DNA of 40,744 nucleotides from Acanthaster planci (taxonomy: Eukaryota > Echinodermata > Asteroidea > Valvatida > Acanthasteridae). The stretch lies in NCBI RefSeq assembly GCF_001949145.1, contig NW_019091388.1:49830-90573 (forward strand), given 5' to 3'. Position numbers and translations under genes: made by a program. Within the stretch, counting starts at the first letter, position 1. Each line of letters begins with the position of its first letter. Positions 1 to 13,300 of this stretch are shown piece after piece. The notes beneath the pieces are model-generated. The model saw nothing but the letters and a program-made list of their open reading frames with translations, made no database searches and was not told the origin of the DNA.

Positions 1-3000
1 AGAGAGAGAGGGCAAGGTTAGGTTTTTCTTGTCAATTCACAGCCCGGTTCGCTGAAGAGCATTCATGTTTGCTGTCTAATTCCCCTCCGCTGTCGACGAG
101 GCGCGTGTCTCGTGAGGCGTTCTGTCGGATGCAATGCATCGCGGGGATTTTGCTTGGTGATACACTGGGCACTGAGGCGCGGGTAATGTTCTCGTTCGTG
201 TCTGCGGACATTCTCGCTGGATTCACCTTCGATGCTGCTAACGCTTATCAGCGAAAATTGCCCCGGATACCGAAAGAAAACCCCCACTTCGCTCCGACCG
301 CTGCCTCTAATCTCTTCCCGAAAGCCAGCACGGCCAGCCGTCTGCAGCTAGCCATGATCAATGTGACGGTACATAGTAACGGACAGATCGTGTCAACAAC
401 AACGACTTGTTCTGAAGAACCTTTTCAGAACTGTTTCCTCTTTCACGTCGCCCCATTGCTGTCACACTCAATCAAGTTGCCAGTTACGTACAGAACCAGT
501 CGGTTCGCCGGCCGTAAATGCATGTGTTTATGGGTGTCGCTAGGTAGACAAATATTTGAGCATCATGCCATGGCAGCACTTCTTCCCACGCCGAGATCGA
601 CGTACATTCTTTTGTCCCTTGCGCAGAAAAATCTCTCGCATGCCTGCTCTGCGCGTACTGCTAAACAAACCCAGTGGAAAACATAACCGAGCATTGGCTA
701 CATTTTCGTTTGAAAATTTGGTATAAGGCTAATAGGGTTGGACTGGCTGGTTCTAACAAAAGTAAGGTGGGATTGCTGCGAGACAATGTAGCGGAAACAG
801 TCACGACGGGCGGTTCGGCGAGCAAATATTCAGGAAATTCTCCCGGACGGCAGTAGTCATTCCGTGTGATTGTACGAGTCTACTGGCATCGCGCGAAGAT
901 CTTAGCCATCACCTAAACTCCTTATCACGCCATGCTGTCTCCTGCAAACAACGCAAAAAACCCCAGGGGAATAAACAGAGGCCGGCAGGCACGTGCACCG
1001 GCTTGGTGATGGCAAATGAAAGCTAGTGTTACACTATCCTCGTGCTTCGGGGAACTAGACAAGACATGGCGCCAGCTCTGCTGGTCGAAATCGTGTGCGG
1101 AATCGCTAGGGTTGTCCCACGTGCAGGGGAGAAGAAGAAACATAATCGAAAGATGACAAGTTTTGGATGGCAACTCAGGGTTGATGATAATATCAACTTT
1201 CGCCTGAGGGGACGGGGAAGGGTCTCGTCTTACTTCTCGCTTCGCTGAGCTGCGTCGCTTGCCATTTGTAGGTAAAACCACTGAGGAGGAATATCTCTAG
1301 CTGGAAACAACCCACGGGTAAAAATTTAACGTTGTTTTTTATTTCAGCGGCAGGCGACTCTTCGACCATGCGGCTGTTTATGTGTTGAGAACTGATTGGT
1401 GGACTAAGACCAAGCTTCAGTTTGTCGTGTGTTCGTTCTAGTCTATGCTCGAAGGTTATGGCCTTTTGTCACTTTAACTGCAGCTGATGGTGCACCTTGT
1501 GGCATCTCCGCCGATTGTAACATGTTCTCAATACAACAGTGGCAAACCCTAACATGGAGTCTCAATTCCCTATAAGCCCTTAGCTGGACCAAGAGAGGGC
1601 GCAGTCTTCCTAGTAACAGAGGCTGTTGGGTCGGAGCTACACTTCGCTGGTTCACAAACGATTTTGAAAAACACACGTTATGGTCGCAAACAAAAACAAA
1701 ACCAACGAAGGGGTGCTTCTGCTGAAGGCGGATATTTATCCCAAAAAGGAGTGCGTTGCAGTTTTCACCTTACATCCTAGGATGCCATCCAAGCTAGCAA
1801 AAAAGCCTGCTCCGCTGGAATGCGGAGTGAACCTGTAAAATGTTAACATCACTGGACTCAGTAGTGCGGTTGTTTTGTACAGCCGGCCAAGGAAACACCC
1901 CGGATATCAAAACATGTGTGTGTTACTATGGCGTTGCGATAACATCTGCCTCTCAGGTTAATGTCTGACCGATACTCAAGCGAGAGTGATACTGTGAAAA
2001 ATGAATCTTGAAATTGGATCAGGACTCAGATGTGTTCAGTTTTAAAGCCACAGCTTTGCGGCTGACGTGGGGAGTCGACGATAAACCAGAACTTCAGAAG
2101 GCTTGTGTCAGGCTCATTTGTCTCAGGAGAAAAGCGATGGTCTTTTGTCCTTACTTCACAACATCATCCAGATATAGCGGCGTCTCCGGCCCTTCAAAAA
2201 GAAGACGCGATGTGTCTGTTTAATGGCACGGCGATCAATTCTTCACTCCATCTGCGCAGTCCGGAAATGCGCTAAAGTGCTTTTTATTGCGTCCGATTAA
2301 ACGCCGTTTCCGTGGGAACGGAGACACCGTGCAACGCGCTGTTGCGTCACCATGGGGAGAATCAACGGCGAGGACAGTGACTTGAGACGAAATCTTCGAA
2401 TGGCCTACTCTGATGTTTCATAGTCTGGTTTACATCTTTTAGGGTACAATTACCAAGGCGCTAACCCAGATTCACGCGTCTGATTCATAGACCGACACGT
2501 GTCGCGGACTTCATTATCCCTTTGAGTGCAGTTCCACACAACTCAGTCCTATGGGGGCACAATTTGGACACACACCACAACGATATGAGGAGGAATGGTC
2601 TAATCCTTACAGAGATGACGAGGACGGAACTGAAGGATGGTCTGCCCATCATTAAATTCTGACACAAGAAATCTGATACTTCATGACATCAGGGCTACAC
2701 CAACAAATTTTGATGGGTGTTTTTTGCTCCATCAAAATCAATTTTGGCCACTCGAAAGTTTGGTTCCAAACCCGCCCCTTTTTAACGACCAAGTAAAGCA
2801 ACAGACCCCAAACTTATGTTTAACTTAATAAAAACGAGTACGTGCGTCAGCTGAAGCAAAACTTCTCACATTATCCGTGTGAAAATATCGATTGCCTCGA
2901 TGAGCCTGTTTATTAAAAAAAAAACACGCCAACGACTCTTTCAAAGCGAAACGAAACATGTGAGCCAATATTCCAGAATTGTGTCGTCCGATTTCGCGCC

Positions 3001-6000
3001 AGAGTTGTTCCGCAGCGGAATGGCAGACGCGCGCGGAATACCAGCCAGCCACTCGAGGAACGCCAATATCCGCACATGATTGCCCAGGAATGGCCCTTCA
3101 GGAACACCTCGAGGACGGGCAGCGATGTAATAACTCGAAAGTGATCGTGGGCAGGCTGCACGTCTTGTCGCACCGCAGGGCTGCCATATTAAAGTGTTGT
3201 CTGGTGAAATCCCTCTTAGAGAACCAGTCTTTTTTTTTCAAACCTCCGAAAGCTGTCTTGTATGGGACCAAATTGTTAAGTGTTACATACACCTATAGGA
3301 AGCATGTGTTTTGCAGGCCTTACAGGCATCCGTGTTTTGTATAATAGGCGCTTCACTTCGACCGAATTTTACGGTGCTCGTCTGCAGTTCAGCGTCTCAT
3401 TTCGCGTTCATGCTAAGCCGTAAGAAACTGCGCCCGCGCCCACAGCATTTTGGCAGACCATTGCATTTTTCGTTGGACCCCGACTTTGTCAAAAGCCCAT
3501 GTCCTTTGTACCTACTGAATAACCCACCCACGGATCTGCTGACCATCTCAGTGTCCCACAGGCCTATATGGAGTAGTTTTGAGGGGGAACTGTATGATCT
3601 CCTTTCCACAAAGTGTGTCTGGAAATGCACTTTTCCCACTTTTTTCCCTCTGAGGTGCGGTAGGCCGATTTTCTCACGTTTTTCTGTTTGCAGTGAAACG
3701 TGGGGTTAATGCAATTAGATAATTCCTTCCAACTCTCGGTTGAGTCTCGGAGTATTTACGCGTATGGTGAAGACCATGAGGAGCAAGATATGAGACAGAG
3801 AACCCACCCTGCTTTGTGTTGGTCATTGTCTCACTGGAATCTGAGGAATTCTTTTCAGACATCGGGGGGGGGGTGTGCTAGGTAACAACAGTCTAGAGTG
3901 TGTATACACTGTAAAACCTCGGGTGTTAAAATCAACACTTTTGGGTGTTATCAGATGACCACACCATAGGGTGTTACTTTAACACTAATGACGTTACTTT
4001 GCACAGCTATAAGTGTTACAGTGCACTAGAAGGTGTTACAAGTAACACCAAATAACACCAAAATTTTAACACCAGTGAAAAGTATTGGTGTAGTCTTCTG
4101 ATAACACCGCGGGTGTTAAATTTTAACACCCCGGTTTTTGCAGTATAACGATTAGACATGTGGGGGGGTACCCCTCGGTCTCATTTCTTGCTGTATATAA
4201 TGCGCATAATCAGTGAATAAATCCTAAAATCTATTTTGAATAATTACGTAAAACCAAATATTCAAGTTGAACATGTCTGTTCATACAGCTGTCTATGGTT
4301 GGTCATAAATTATTCACTAAATGGATGAGTATCAAGACCATAATATCTCTGCTAGATGTGCGAAAAACAAGAACTGCATGTACAGCCACGACTTTTTTTT
4401 TTACTCGTCATCCGATTTTTGTGTTTGGAAAATACCCTCAAGCGGAGCAGTTCATGACGAATTCTTAGAGGAATCGGTGAAAGAAATGGGTGTCCTCAGG
4501 ACACAACTTCGCTCGTCAAAAGATACGGGAAATTGATCCAGATTAATCTTGGCTGACAGGAAGACCGTTGAGACGAAAGATATCAGGTCTCCAAGAGGAA
4601 AAAAAAAAGAATCGAGCACATGGAGAACATGGAGCGGTCTGAAATTGGCGTGCTTTTGAATGATGGATGTTTTGGGAACAATAACAGAGGCAGTTTCGGA
4701 GGCCTTTTGGGTGGAAATAAAATAAACTAATGGACAAAACTGACAAACAAGGGCCTGCCGGTCTCACCCGAGGGTGTCTCAAAGGTGATTTATAGTGAAG
4801 CGAATGTGATACTCTCGTTATGTAGTGAAAATATCAGCAACGTGGTGACTGCATGAAGGGAAAAGAGAAGGTTACTGGATTAATTGAACTGCAGAGACTT
4901 GGACCAATTTCATTGAGCGTCTTAAGCATAAAATTTGCTCAAGCATGAAAACACCTTGCTTGATAAATCAGGTTACCAGCCCAAACTCCATGTGATGTAT
5001 ATTGTTTTGGAATGGTATTCACCTGTCTTTTGGTTAGCATGCAAATCAATTAGATTTTGAGCTGGTAACCTTTGTTGTTTAAGGTTAAGCAAGGCTTTTT
5101 TGTGCTTAATAAAATTGGCCCCAACTGCTCAGCGCTTTTTTGTACCCAGTGGAAATTAGATGCCGGAACCTATGACAAGCAAGTTTCACCGCGTGGTATT
5201 TTCAGCTCGTGACCTTCGCTGCTAAGTACAACTTCTCAAGTGCTAAGCGAGTTCCAGCCCTCTGCAGCTCTAAAAAAGAATCAGTTAATAATTTGTGGCG
5301 TGGCGTGACTTTAGAGCAACAAAATGCCCTTTCAATGTTGCATGGGGTCTAGTCTTATCCGAATTATAGGCCTTTACTGAAGTGTAATTTTAATGTTGTG
5401 TGACACGAAATCATCCTGAGAAAGTAGATATGAAATCAGTATGCAGCTTCTGCTTATGGGAATTGAGTGTGGCCACACGGTTTCCAACTCTGACCTCTGA
5501 ATGACGTCACGGTAGCGAATTTTGTACACTAAGGCGATCCGAAATTCCGCCCAATTGGAGCCTACGAATGTGAGACTGCATGTCCAATAATCTACATTTC
5601 CCACTCGATACGAAGTACTCGGTTAACACTGCTTTGTGGCTTAGGGCTAGACTTTACAATCCTATATTCCAGGACACTCAGAGACTTACGGGGAGGAACT
5701 CGATTTCGACAACGTGTGCTTAGCATTTTCGACCCTTGATTTCTGTATTTGTTTTTCTTTAGCACCCGGCCCTCCTGCTAGGTTTTTTTGGAATTAAAGG
5801 TGCCCCCGAGGTCGGGATTACTCTTGCCTCTCTTGCTAAGTCGATAGCAAATACCGACAGAGGTCTGTGAACCCATTTTCAATTCAAGGCGATAACAAGG
5901 TGGTCGTGAGATACTGTGCCAACAGTTGCGTCTGAGGCTGAGTTGTTTCATGATTTTCTCTCAGAGCGCAAGGACAAGACAGAAGCCGATGACTTTTAGA

Positions 6001-7167
6001 TGTGGGCTAGGTCTAGCTTTCAGGAAGCAGGGATTGATGTATGAGGGCTTGGGTTGGGGGGTATAGCCGTGGAATTGTTGGCAATTCGAGAAAAGAACGG
6101 AATTTCACCATTGAATTTATTGGCCTACTTTTAATTTTAGTGAGGGGCAAACCTCACTGGGTAAAGGGTCCAACCTCTAGCCCACGATCCGGTGCTGGCC
6201 ATGCCCTTTTAAGGACTAGATTTCATACCACACATATAATATGAAATACATTCTGCATATCTTCTTCATTTCTTCACCTTTTGCAAGGCTCTTGTGTGAA
6301 GGGTTGTATTTGATTTTTAGCTATTGAAATAGGGTGCCGAAAAATGGAGAGGCTAAAATTAAGGATCAAGGGATGGGTCTCCCATGATGCGCCGTGCCCC
6401 TTCACTCTCCTGACGTCATACCCAGCTGAAGTTGTTACACTATGCATCAGCTGCATGGCTTCATTCAATTAATGTGCAAATAGACCGGGGGAATAAGCCT
6501 TTTGCAAGTTAAATTGAATAAAATCTGGTACACTCAGTTATTTGATTGCACATAAACATAACAACTTGAATTCCCCAGACTACAGACACTGCTGCAAAAC
6601 CTTGTGATTCGGGGCAAGATTTTGCATAGCGACCACCGTCTCTGGAATGGACTGGTTCCTTTGTGCCCTTCTTATCCTTGAAAGTAGTGTATTGTTGCAA
6701 GGCGTCTCTTACGTAACTAAGCAAAAGCTAATTACCCTGAACCACGCAGTATAGCAACAGTGCCTTTCATATGGAGAATTCTAATTGTTATGTACAGGTG
6801 AATTTAAAGAACTCTAACCAGACTTTATTCAAATTTAACTTGCCAAAGGCTTATTGGACAGTCCTATCGGTATGCGATTGATTGGATGTTGTGTTCCATT
6901 TTTGTGGGGGGATGAACCGGGGTAGTTCCGCGTTTCGATTGAAACATGACGAATGTACTCTTTCTGGATGCTCTCCGCCATCTTTATAAACTTGTGGTCC
7001 TGGCTTGTGACCCTCTTAAGGCTAGACTTGCGGTGGACTTGTGATCAACCACTGAGGACCTGTGACTGTCTGGACTGTAATTCCGAAATTTCAGTCACTG
7101 GTATATCCAAAACCACATCCCACAAATCTACCTGTTCTTTACAAGCTCCTCTCATCTGTTGATGCAG
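1..7167. other. Upstream region without a confident gene
   Basis: No open frame here combines protein-like composition with convincing splice signals. The region starts with a short GA run at 1-10 and carries one foldback element at 3903-4147. Exon 1 of CysTM-1 (a signal peptide ending in phase 1) should lie in this region or further upstream. I searched for an ATG followed by a hydrophobic stretch and a GT donor in phase 1 and found only very short, unconvincing options, for example an ATG at 130 with a donor near 158. Confidence 0.5.
3903..4147. mobile_element. Foldback (MITE-like) element, GTGTTA family, copy 1
   Basis: The two ends are imperfect inverted repeats of about 60 bp. The left end begins TATACACTGTAAAACC and the right end, read in reverse complement, begins TATACTGCAAAAACC; both continue with GGGTGTTAAAAT and then GTGTTATCAGA and a GACYACACC stretch. 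The interior also repeats GGTGTTA/TAACACC. It has no coding capacity, so it looks like a non-autonomous foldback transposon. A second copy lies at 8277-8408. I cannot assign a superfamily. Confidence 0.75.
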
Positions 7168-7378
7168 TTCACACTGCGTCCTCGGAGCTCCTGAAGAGCG
7201 GGACGTTCTGCATCGTGGACCGCAGCAAGTCCGAGGACCTGCCCGGCAACTCGTACTACTGCCCTGCCTACAACGACGACGGCTCGCTCAACAAGTTCAC
7301 GGAATGTTGCAGCGATGGACGACCGGGACCGGACTACCAAAAGTGCTGTCGGACGGGGGAGGCCAAAGAGGAACAAAA
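7168..7378 (+). CDS. CysTM-1 exon 2 (six-cysteine ectodomain)
   Basis: The acceptor is ctgttgatgcag|TT, which supplies two bases to a phase-1 codon. The donor is CAAAA|gtaagc in phase 2. The exon encodes 69 full codons with cysteines at exon residues 14, 31, 46, 47, 59 and 60. Codons are GC-rich compared with the flanking AT-rich DNA. The segment GNSYYCP matches GNSYECP in the CysTM-2 exon 2. Confidence 0.85.
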
Positions 7379-10300
7379 GTAAGCCAACTCGTATAAAACT
7401 GTGTCCTATTTTGACGTAATGAAACAAATGTGAGATAATTATGTGAGGACTCAATTTGAGAGAGGACGTGATTTTGAGTCCTCACAGATAAAATCTATGG
7501 GGATTTTAGGGTTAAGGATTTCCAAAAAATGTCGAGGAAACATAGAGCTTGTTTGCTCTCTCCGGCCTTGTTAGATAGCTGTTCATGCATCTCAAAATTC
7601 TTGGCACTAGTCTTTCGCCCTGCCAAACCAGCGCATTGTTGTGGTATGATTCAAGTTAACTCGCTTGGCCGACGGTCAGTTGCAGGTTACACTTACTGCT
7701 GATCTGTGCCAGAACATTACGTATATTAACACATAAGCCTAAGGTAAATTCATAAGGCGGCTTGGCAGCTTGAACAGCCACACGATCTGTTGTAAGCCGT
7801 CAATTTTTTTTTCTGACGCAGTCTAAGGCTGTTTAGCGGTTACCCGACCCTTCCCACGCTTCGGCAAATCAAGTTGTCGAGAATAAGGCGGATACGTTTC
7901 CGAATTTCGTTGGATGTGAGATCGGTCTGCGCGTGCTTGAGCATCAGTATGAATCGTGGTGACGCGGTGAGCCGGAAGGGGAAAACGCGTACACATGAAC
8001 AGGTGCAAAAGCGAGGAATTTGGAACACCTTCTTCTCTGTCATAGTCATGCTTCTCCGTTTTGAAGCAGCAAATGCTTATTTTTTGAGGTGTCGTCGTCG
8101 AAATAAGCTCTCCCTCGGCCCTGGGGAGATAGAGAAGGCCTGCCTGCTGCCTCAGTCGCAGCCTGCGAATCCGACCGGGCCCAATTTTCACCTGCTCTGA
8201 GAGAGGGGAAGAGGTTACCCGGAGACCCCGTTGCAGCATAATGAGAAAGCACATCACGTAAAAGACAGCTGCTCTGTCTGCAAAAACTGCTCTGTTAATT
8301 TAACACCCTGCGTGTTATCGGAGGACTACAACAGACGGAGTGTAGTCCTCCGATAACACCCAAGGTGTTGAATTAACACCAATTTAACACCCCGGTTTCT
8401 GCAGTGTGTCAATTCTGAGCGATCTGTTTCTACTCTTGTGGAAGTTTGTGTAAAGTGGTGTACGCCAAAGAGACGTCAGGCCAGAATTAATGCACAATTA
8501 GCCGTGAGCCAGTAGCTACACTGGCCAGTGTTGACGAATACCAACAAAACTCAGAGGAGCCGAGCACCAGTGCTGCAGTGTTTGAGAGTCGGTATGATGA
8601 ACTGCAAAATAATCAGGCACCAAGATTTTTCAGAGCTCTGTTTTATCAAGAGGACTAATTTAAAAGGGATGCCCCATTAACTAAATTCGGCTCAGACTGT
8701 GTGCAAATAGAAATCCTATTACATGACATTCTTCAAAGGCCTATGCATGTATGTGCCCTACGCTGTAGTTCGTGTGAATTAATCTCAATTGGCAAACAGT
8801 TATTGTAAAAATATTCATATTCCGTCTTTTGTGACCTGGATCTTTTTAAAGAGAAGGATATTTTGAATTTGGTTTTGGCTGCGCCTTTATTGGTAATGCC
8901 ATGAAATGGTATTTTCATTCGTCGTGAATTTATAGCTTTGTTTGCAACGGAGGCCGACCATTATTGGTGCAGTGTGAACGGACTTGCGAAAGAGAAAACG
9001 CAGTGAAGTCATGCGATGCTTTCCACGTATCTGATAGAGGCTGTCTGCCGACAGCTTATGCATCCTCTGGGGTTCACGGTCACAACCGCGTTAGGCTGAC
9101 CTCAGCCACGGTCAGTACCTCACGAGATACGCGCCAGGCTCGAGCCTCACTCGAGCGGCGGAAATTCCACACACCACTGAAATCGATCGCCGAGAGAGCT
9201 AAAAGGGAGTAAAAAAAAAAACCCAAAACAAACTCCCCACGCCACGCTGTGTATATCTTATTCATGAAAAATGATTATCGCGATAATTGAAGGATTGCAT
9301 GCGCGGCATTGCCGTGGCGACGAAAAGGGAAAAGGCACAAGGTTTACAATGCAGGCGCACACAAAAAAACTGGACGCCGGAGTATCAGGCACAGAGCTCT
9401 ACAATGGCCCGTATCGATTGCAGAGAGCGTGAATAATTGATATGCATCTGATGGCGGCAAGATATAAAGAATAACAATTCTCGGCCACGGCCCGAGGGCC
9501 GCGCGGCGGACTACGGACGGAATACGAAAAAAAATACGGAGGTAGGCCGGTTTCAGCGGACCTTGACTGATCTAAACTACAGATACGCGGCGATATTTGC
9601 GGTGATAATTCTTTCAGAACTTGACGTTCCAATCGGACGAAAACACAACATTAGGGAAACCAAACAGGAAAACCACTCGTGTCATTTTGAGAGGATCTAA
9701 CTGTGATGCATGGCGCGTGAGCATGCGGCATTATAGGAACGCTAAGGTGCGGTGAAAACTCCGTAAAAATCGGGCTCCCTGTAAGGTGCATAATAACTAG
9801 GCAGCAGGAAAAAAGTACAGAGTTACATGGGAGTAGGCCTACAGATTTCGTGCGACACCAGTACCGGGGGGTGTACTCTGCGTTCCGGAAATCATTGCTT
9901 AAAGCAAATAAAAGCTTGAAACTCAATCCTATTAATGAATGGATGTACGTGATTCTGACGGCTTTTGGAGACGTGCTCACAAAGTCAATAACTTTTCGCC
10001 CTTTCTGCGTACATGTAGAACCATTACAGTGGAAAAAACCTGCGGTGACGAAATCTATGCACAATGCTCGTATGTTTTGTATTAAATCGCTTTGTGGCTG
10101 CTTCGTTAAAGATACCTCACTGTAATGAATCGCTAAAACAGTTTTAAAACGACATGTTTGCTCTATGCTAGGGTCGTTTTGACTCGAAACTTTCCTATTT
10201 TTAAATACGAGATTAAAGCCTGCCAGCCCATCCTGGAAGCTCTCTTGTGCGCGCCCCGAGCAGAAGCATTCCCGTATCGGTTAAAAAGAGCCGCTTTGGT

Positions 10301-13300
10301 CAGGAGTGCTCAATTTGTTGGTAGCGAGGCGACCCCTCCGTTGCTAAGAAAATGCGCCCTCTCTTGGTCCAGCCCGGTACCCATGAAGGGGTGAAATCAC
10401 CTACCATTTCAATTATCGGGTCCCGGGTCGGACTCCCATTTCAAAAGGACATCAGTGGGCGTATTTGAGCGAATTGTCATTCTTTCCCATTTTGCAGCAC
10501 GGAAATGAAAGAGACAAGATGATTTAGGAAAAACTGGGTTATAGTTATAGGGCTATGACTCGACTGCACTTCCAACCATACGGTCCTCGGTTCGAGTCTT
10601 GCTCCAAGAAGACTCTTGTGGCGTATTGGATTATTACAGAAGCCCAACGTATTTTGCAACATGAGACTGGAAGCGACCAATGAATTCCAGTAAGCTTGCC
10701 ATTGTGACGAGGACACCTTCACTTGAAAGGACCCGGTCTCTGGTTCAACTCTCACCCTCTCATTTTCCCGATCCACAGTGGCCGACCTACGTAACAAGGA
10801 AGTCCGAATTGTGTCAAATATGCTCGTCCGTCTTTCCAATTTCAATCGGATTCTTTTTCTCTCCCTCAACACTGGCGATCTTTGAAAGGCAAATCTGTGA
10901 CAGTGTGGGTATTTTTATATAAAAAATTCATGAAGTTGGTTCTGGAAGGGTGTCACTTTCAATGTTTGCGAAACGGGAGGAAGATGGCGCTAGGGGTGAG
11001 CGCCCGGGGCATGAAAGCCCGCCGGGCAAAAATTCCCTGGCAATCCAGCAGAATGTGAAAAACAGCATTAATGCGGGTCGAAGGAGTCTCTATAGGCGTG
11101 GTGCGCGTGTCAGACTGCTTTGACGAGGGGGTTTTGCCAGCCGTGCTGATCGGGAAATGGAGTCCTTCCCGGGCGAGTGACGGATTATCGGGGAGAAACA
11201 TTCCCTTGTTGATACTACATTAATGCGCCTCGACGGCTCCACCGAGTCCAGATGGCGCCGTGGTCAATTGGCGGATTGCGAAAGGGACGGTAGCGGTCAA
11301 AGCCACGTCGCTATATCCAGCAAGGGGGGGAAAGAGAAGGTCGCTAGAAAAGATGGAAAGAATACCAAGGATGTCAGTATTTGGACAGTAAAAGTGGGGA
11401 GGACGAGTTAAGGATTCTTGATGGTAGAATTCTCAAAATGATCTTATGTGTCTAATTTAACTTCATTGAGACACGGACCCATTTACCCAGGGATGTGCAC
11501 CCGCGAGCGGCCCCAGTGCAAACACATGCGTGACCTTGGTTCCATGCGTGTTACGGATTGTTATTATGCCGTAGGCGCTCTCGACTTTTCTCGAGAAAAC
11601 TCGCGACCACATGACACGCGTTGCAGCATGCAGCTTGTACAGTGCAACCGTGGTTGTGCCGAGACGACGCGCCGACACGGTGCTTAAATCTATTCGTTTT
11701 GACGAATAAATCTTCTTTATTTATCGATTTCAAGTAGAAACGAAGTTTTAATGAGGCAAAATTCCCCAATTATGTGGTACACTTTTCTAAAAATGTATAG
11801 GATGAAATATCTTGAGCAGCATATTTTTAGAAAGGGTGTACCCTGACTTAAAATATTACAAGAAAACAAAGTGGTAGACAGGAATATATGTTTTATCATT
11901 AGAGAAAGTGTTACATAATCCAACTTAATTTCTGCTTTGATATTGTGCCGGCCGTAACACGCACTGAACCAGCTCTGAGCTTAAGGTACACATCCCTGGG
12001 TAACTGGTCTGTGATTGAGAGTTTGGTACTTCTGGGTTTTTTTTAATGTTTGTTGGAATAACTCTAAACAAGTGCTTGAGGTATTTTTGAGAAACAAATT
12101 TTTGAGAAATGTGTTTAACTCGACATTTCGGTCCGACCGTATGCCCTAGCCGTCATTTCTTCTGGATCACACCTAAATGTCCTTCGATAACTTCGGGCCC
12201 AAACTACAAAAAAATGAACTGATGCCATTTCAGAAATTTACAGATACAAAGCATAAATCGATTCTTTTTGCAGAGGTAGCTTTGACCACTCTGTGGACTC
12301 TGTGCGTGGACAGCGTTCGATTGGCCGTTGAGTGTGTTTATAACATTTTACCATGACGACGGTTGATATCCTCTCGAGTAAATGTATTTTCTAGGCAGGG
12401 CGAACTTTTCACCTTATGAAATCTGATGAAGCGGACTCATTCCCCCCGAGTCGTATGCCAGATCTTTAAATCATATTGACATAGGGAGGCCAGGGACGCG
12501 GGGCCAGCCTAATCAACCCGACTGACTTGTTGAGAATGTCTTAATCACGTCCGTGGCGTCCGTCCAATTTCCCGCTGCTTTGCGGATCGTCTCCCCGCCA
12601 CCCCCAATACCCTGTTTCAATTTTCAACCTCCTACCTAATGTTTGCCTGCTACAATTTGCTTCCCCCGGCCTCCTAATAATGCCGCGTCTTAAGACTGTA
12701 CACGCTCCTGTTTGAGATTGGTATCGGCGCGAGTTGCCATGCCGACGCACACGGTTATGTCCTGTCTCGCACAGGCTCCTGTCGTCAGTCCCGAACACGC
12801 TGGGGAAATCACCGCCGGCGTCAGGCGGGGTGGTGTAATTGTTCCGCGCTCCTGGAAGGCCTACGTGCCTTGGCAGGTACTGCTGATGCAGCTTAAAGTC
12901 ACGTTTCGCGAACGAAATAACACCGGTAGCACGGGGGAAGAAGGTATGAGACCAAATGAAAATGTCACCGTGTGTTGTAAGAATGTAATTTCTAACAGTC
13001 CAATGAAGAGTATAAATGCGGAGTCCACATAGGCACACTTTTTTTACGCAATTGGTTATTGGTATCTCCATCTTACTAGCATCTTACTAAGATATTCCAC
13101 TAATTGTCGAATATTTGAATATTTATTTTCACAGTCGAATATTTTAAGACGCGTTAAAAAAGAAAATAACCTCAATTATTTGGTCACTTTTTGTAAAACA
13201 CAATTCAAGACGCCGATGTAACATCCTTGCACAGGATGTTTGTAGGCCTACAGGAAAACAATCATGTCCTGTTCTGCTTCAAACGTTAACATTAGCATCG

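Noticed and set aside
69-686. 205-residue open frame, the longest in the window
   Set aside because: It begins at a TTG, has no recognisable domain, and shows no splice or start context. Its ATG at 130 gives only a nine-residue leader before a weak donor.
6953-7162. Hydrophobic frame MYSFWMLSAIFINLWSW as exon 1 of CysTM-1
   Set aside because: The only nearby donor is in phase 2, while exon 2 at 7168 needs phase 1, and the space before 7168 leaves too little room for a normal intron.
7152-7454. 100-residue minus-strand frame
   Set aside because: It is the antisense shadow of CysTM-1 exon 2.
8046-8257. Minus-strand acceptor-like tract (ttctctatctccccag) with a GC-rich frame
   Set aside because: No donor or homologous partner exon was found and the open stretch is short.
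10525-10770. Functional tRNA genes
   Set aside because: B-box-like sequence is present but no complete cloverleaf with a paired acceptor stem could be drawn.
12541-13071. 176-residue minus-strand open frame with an overlapping + strand frame in a GC-rich island
   Set aside because: Both strands are open over the same GC-rich stretch, no family is recognisable, and splice signals do not favour either strand. It may be unique GC-rich DNA or a repeat.
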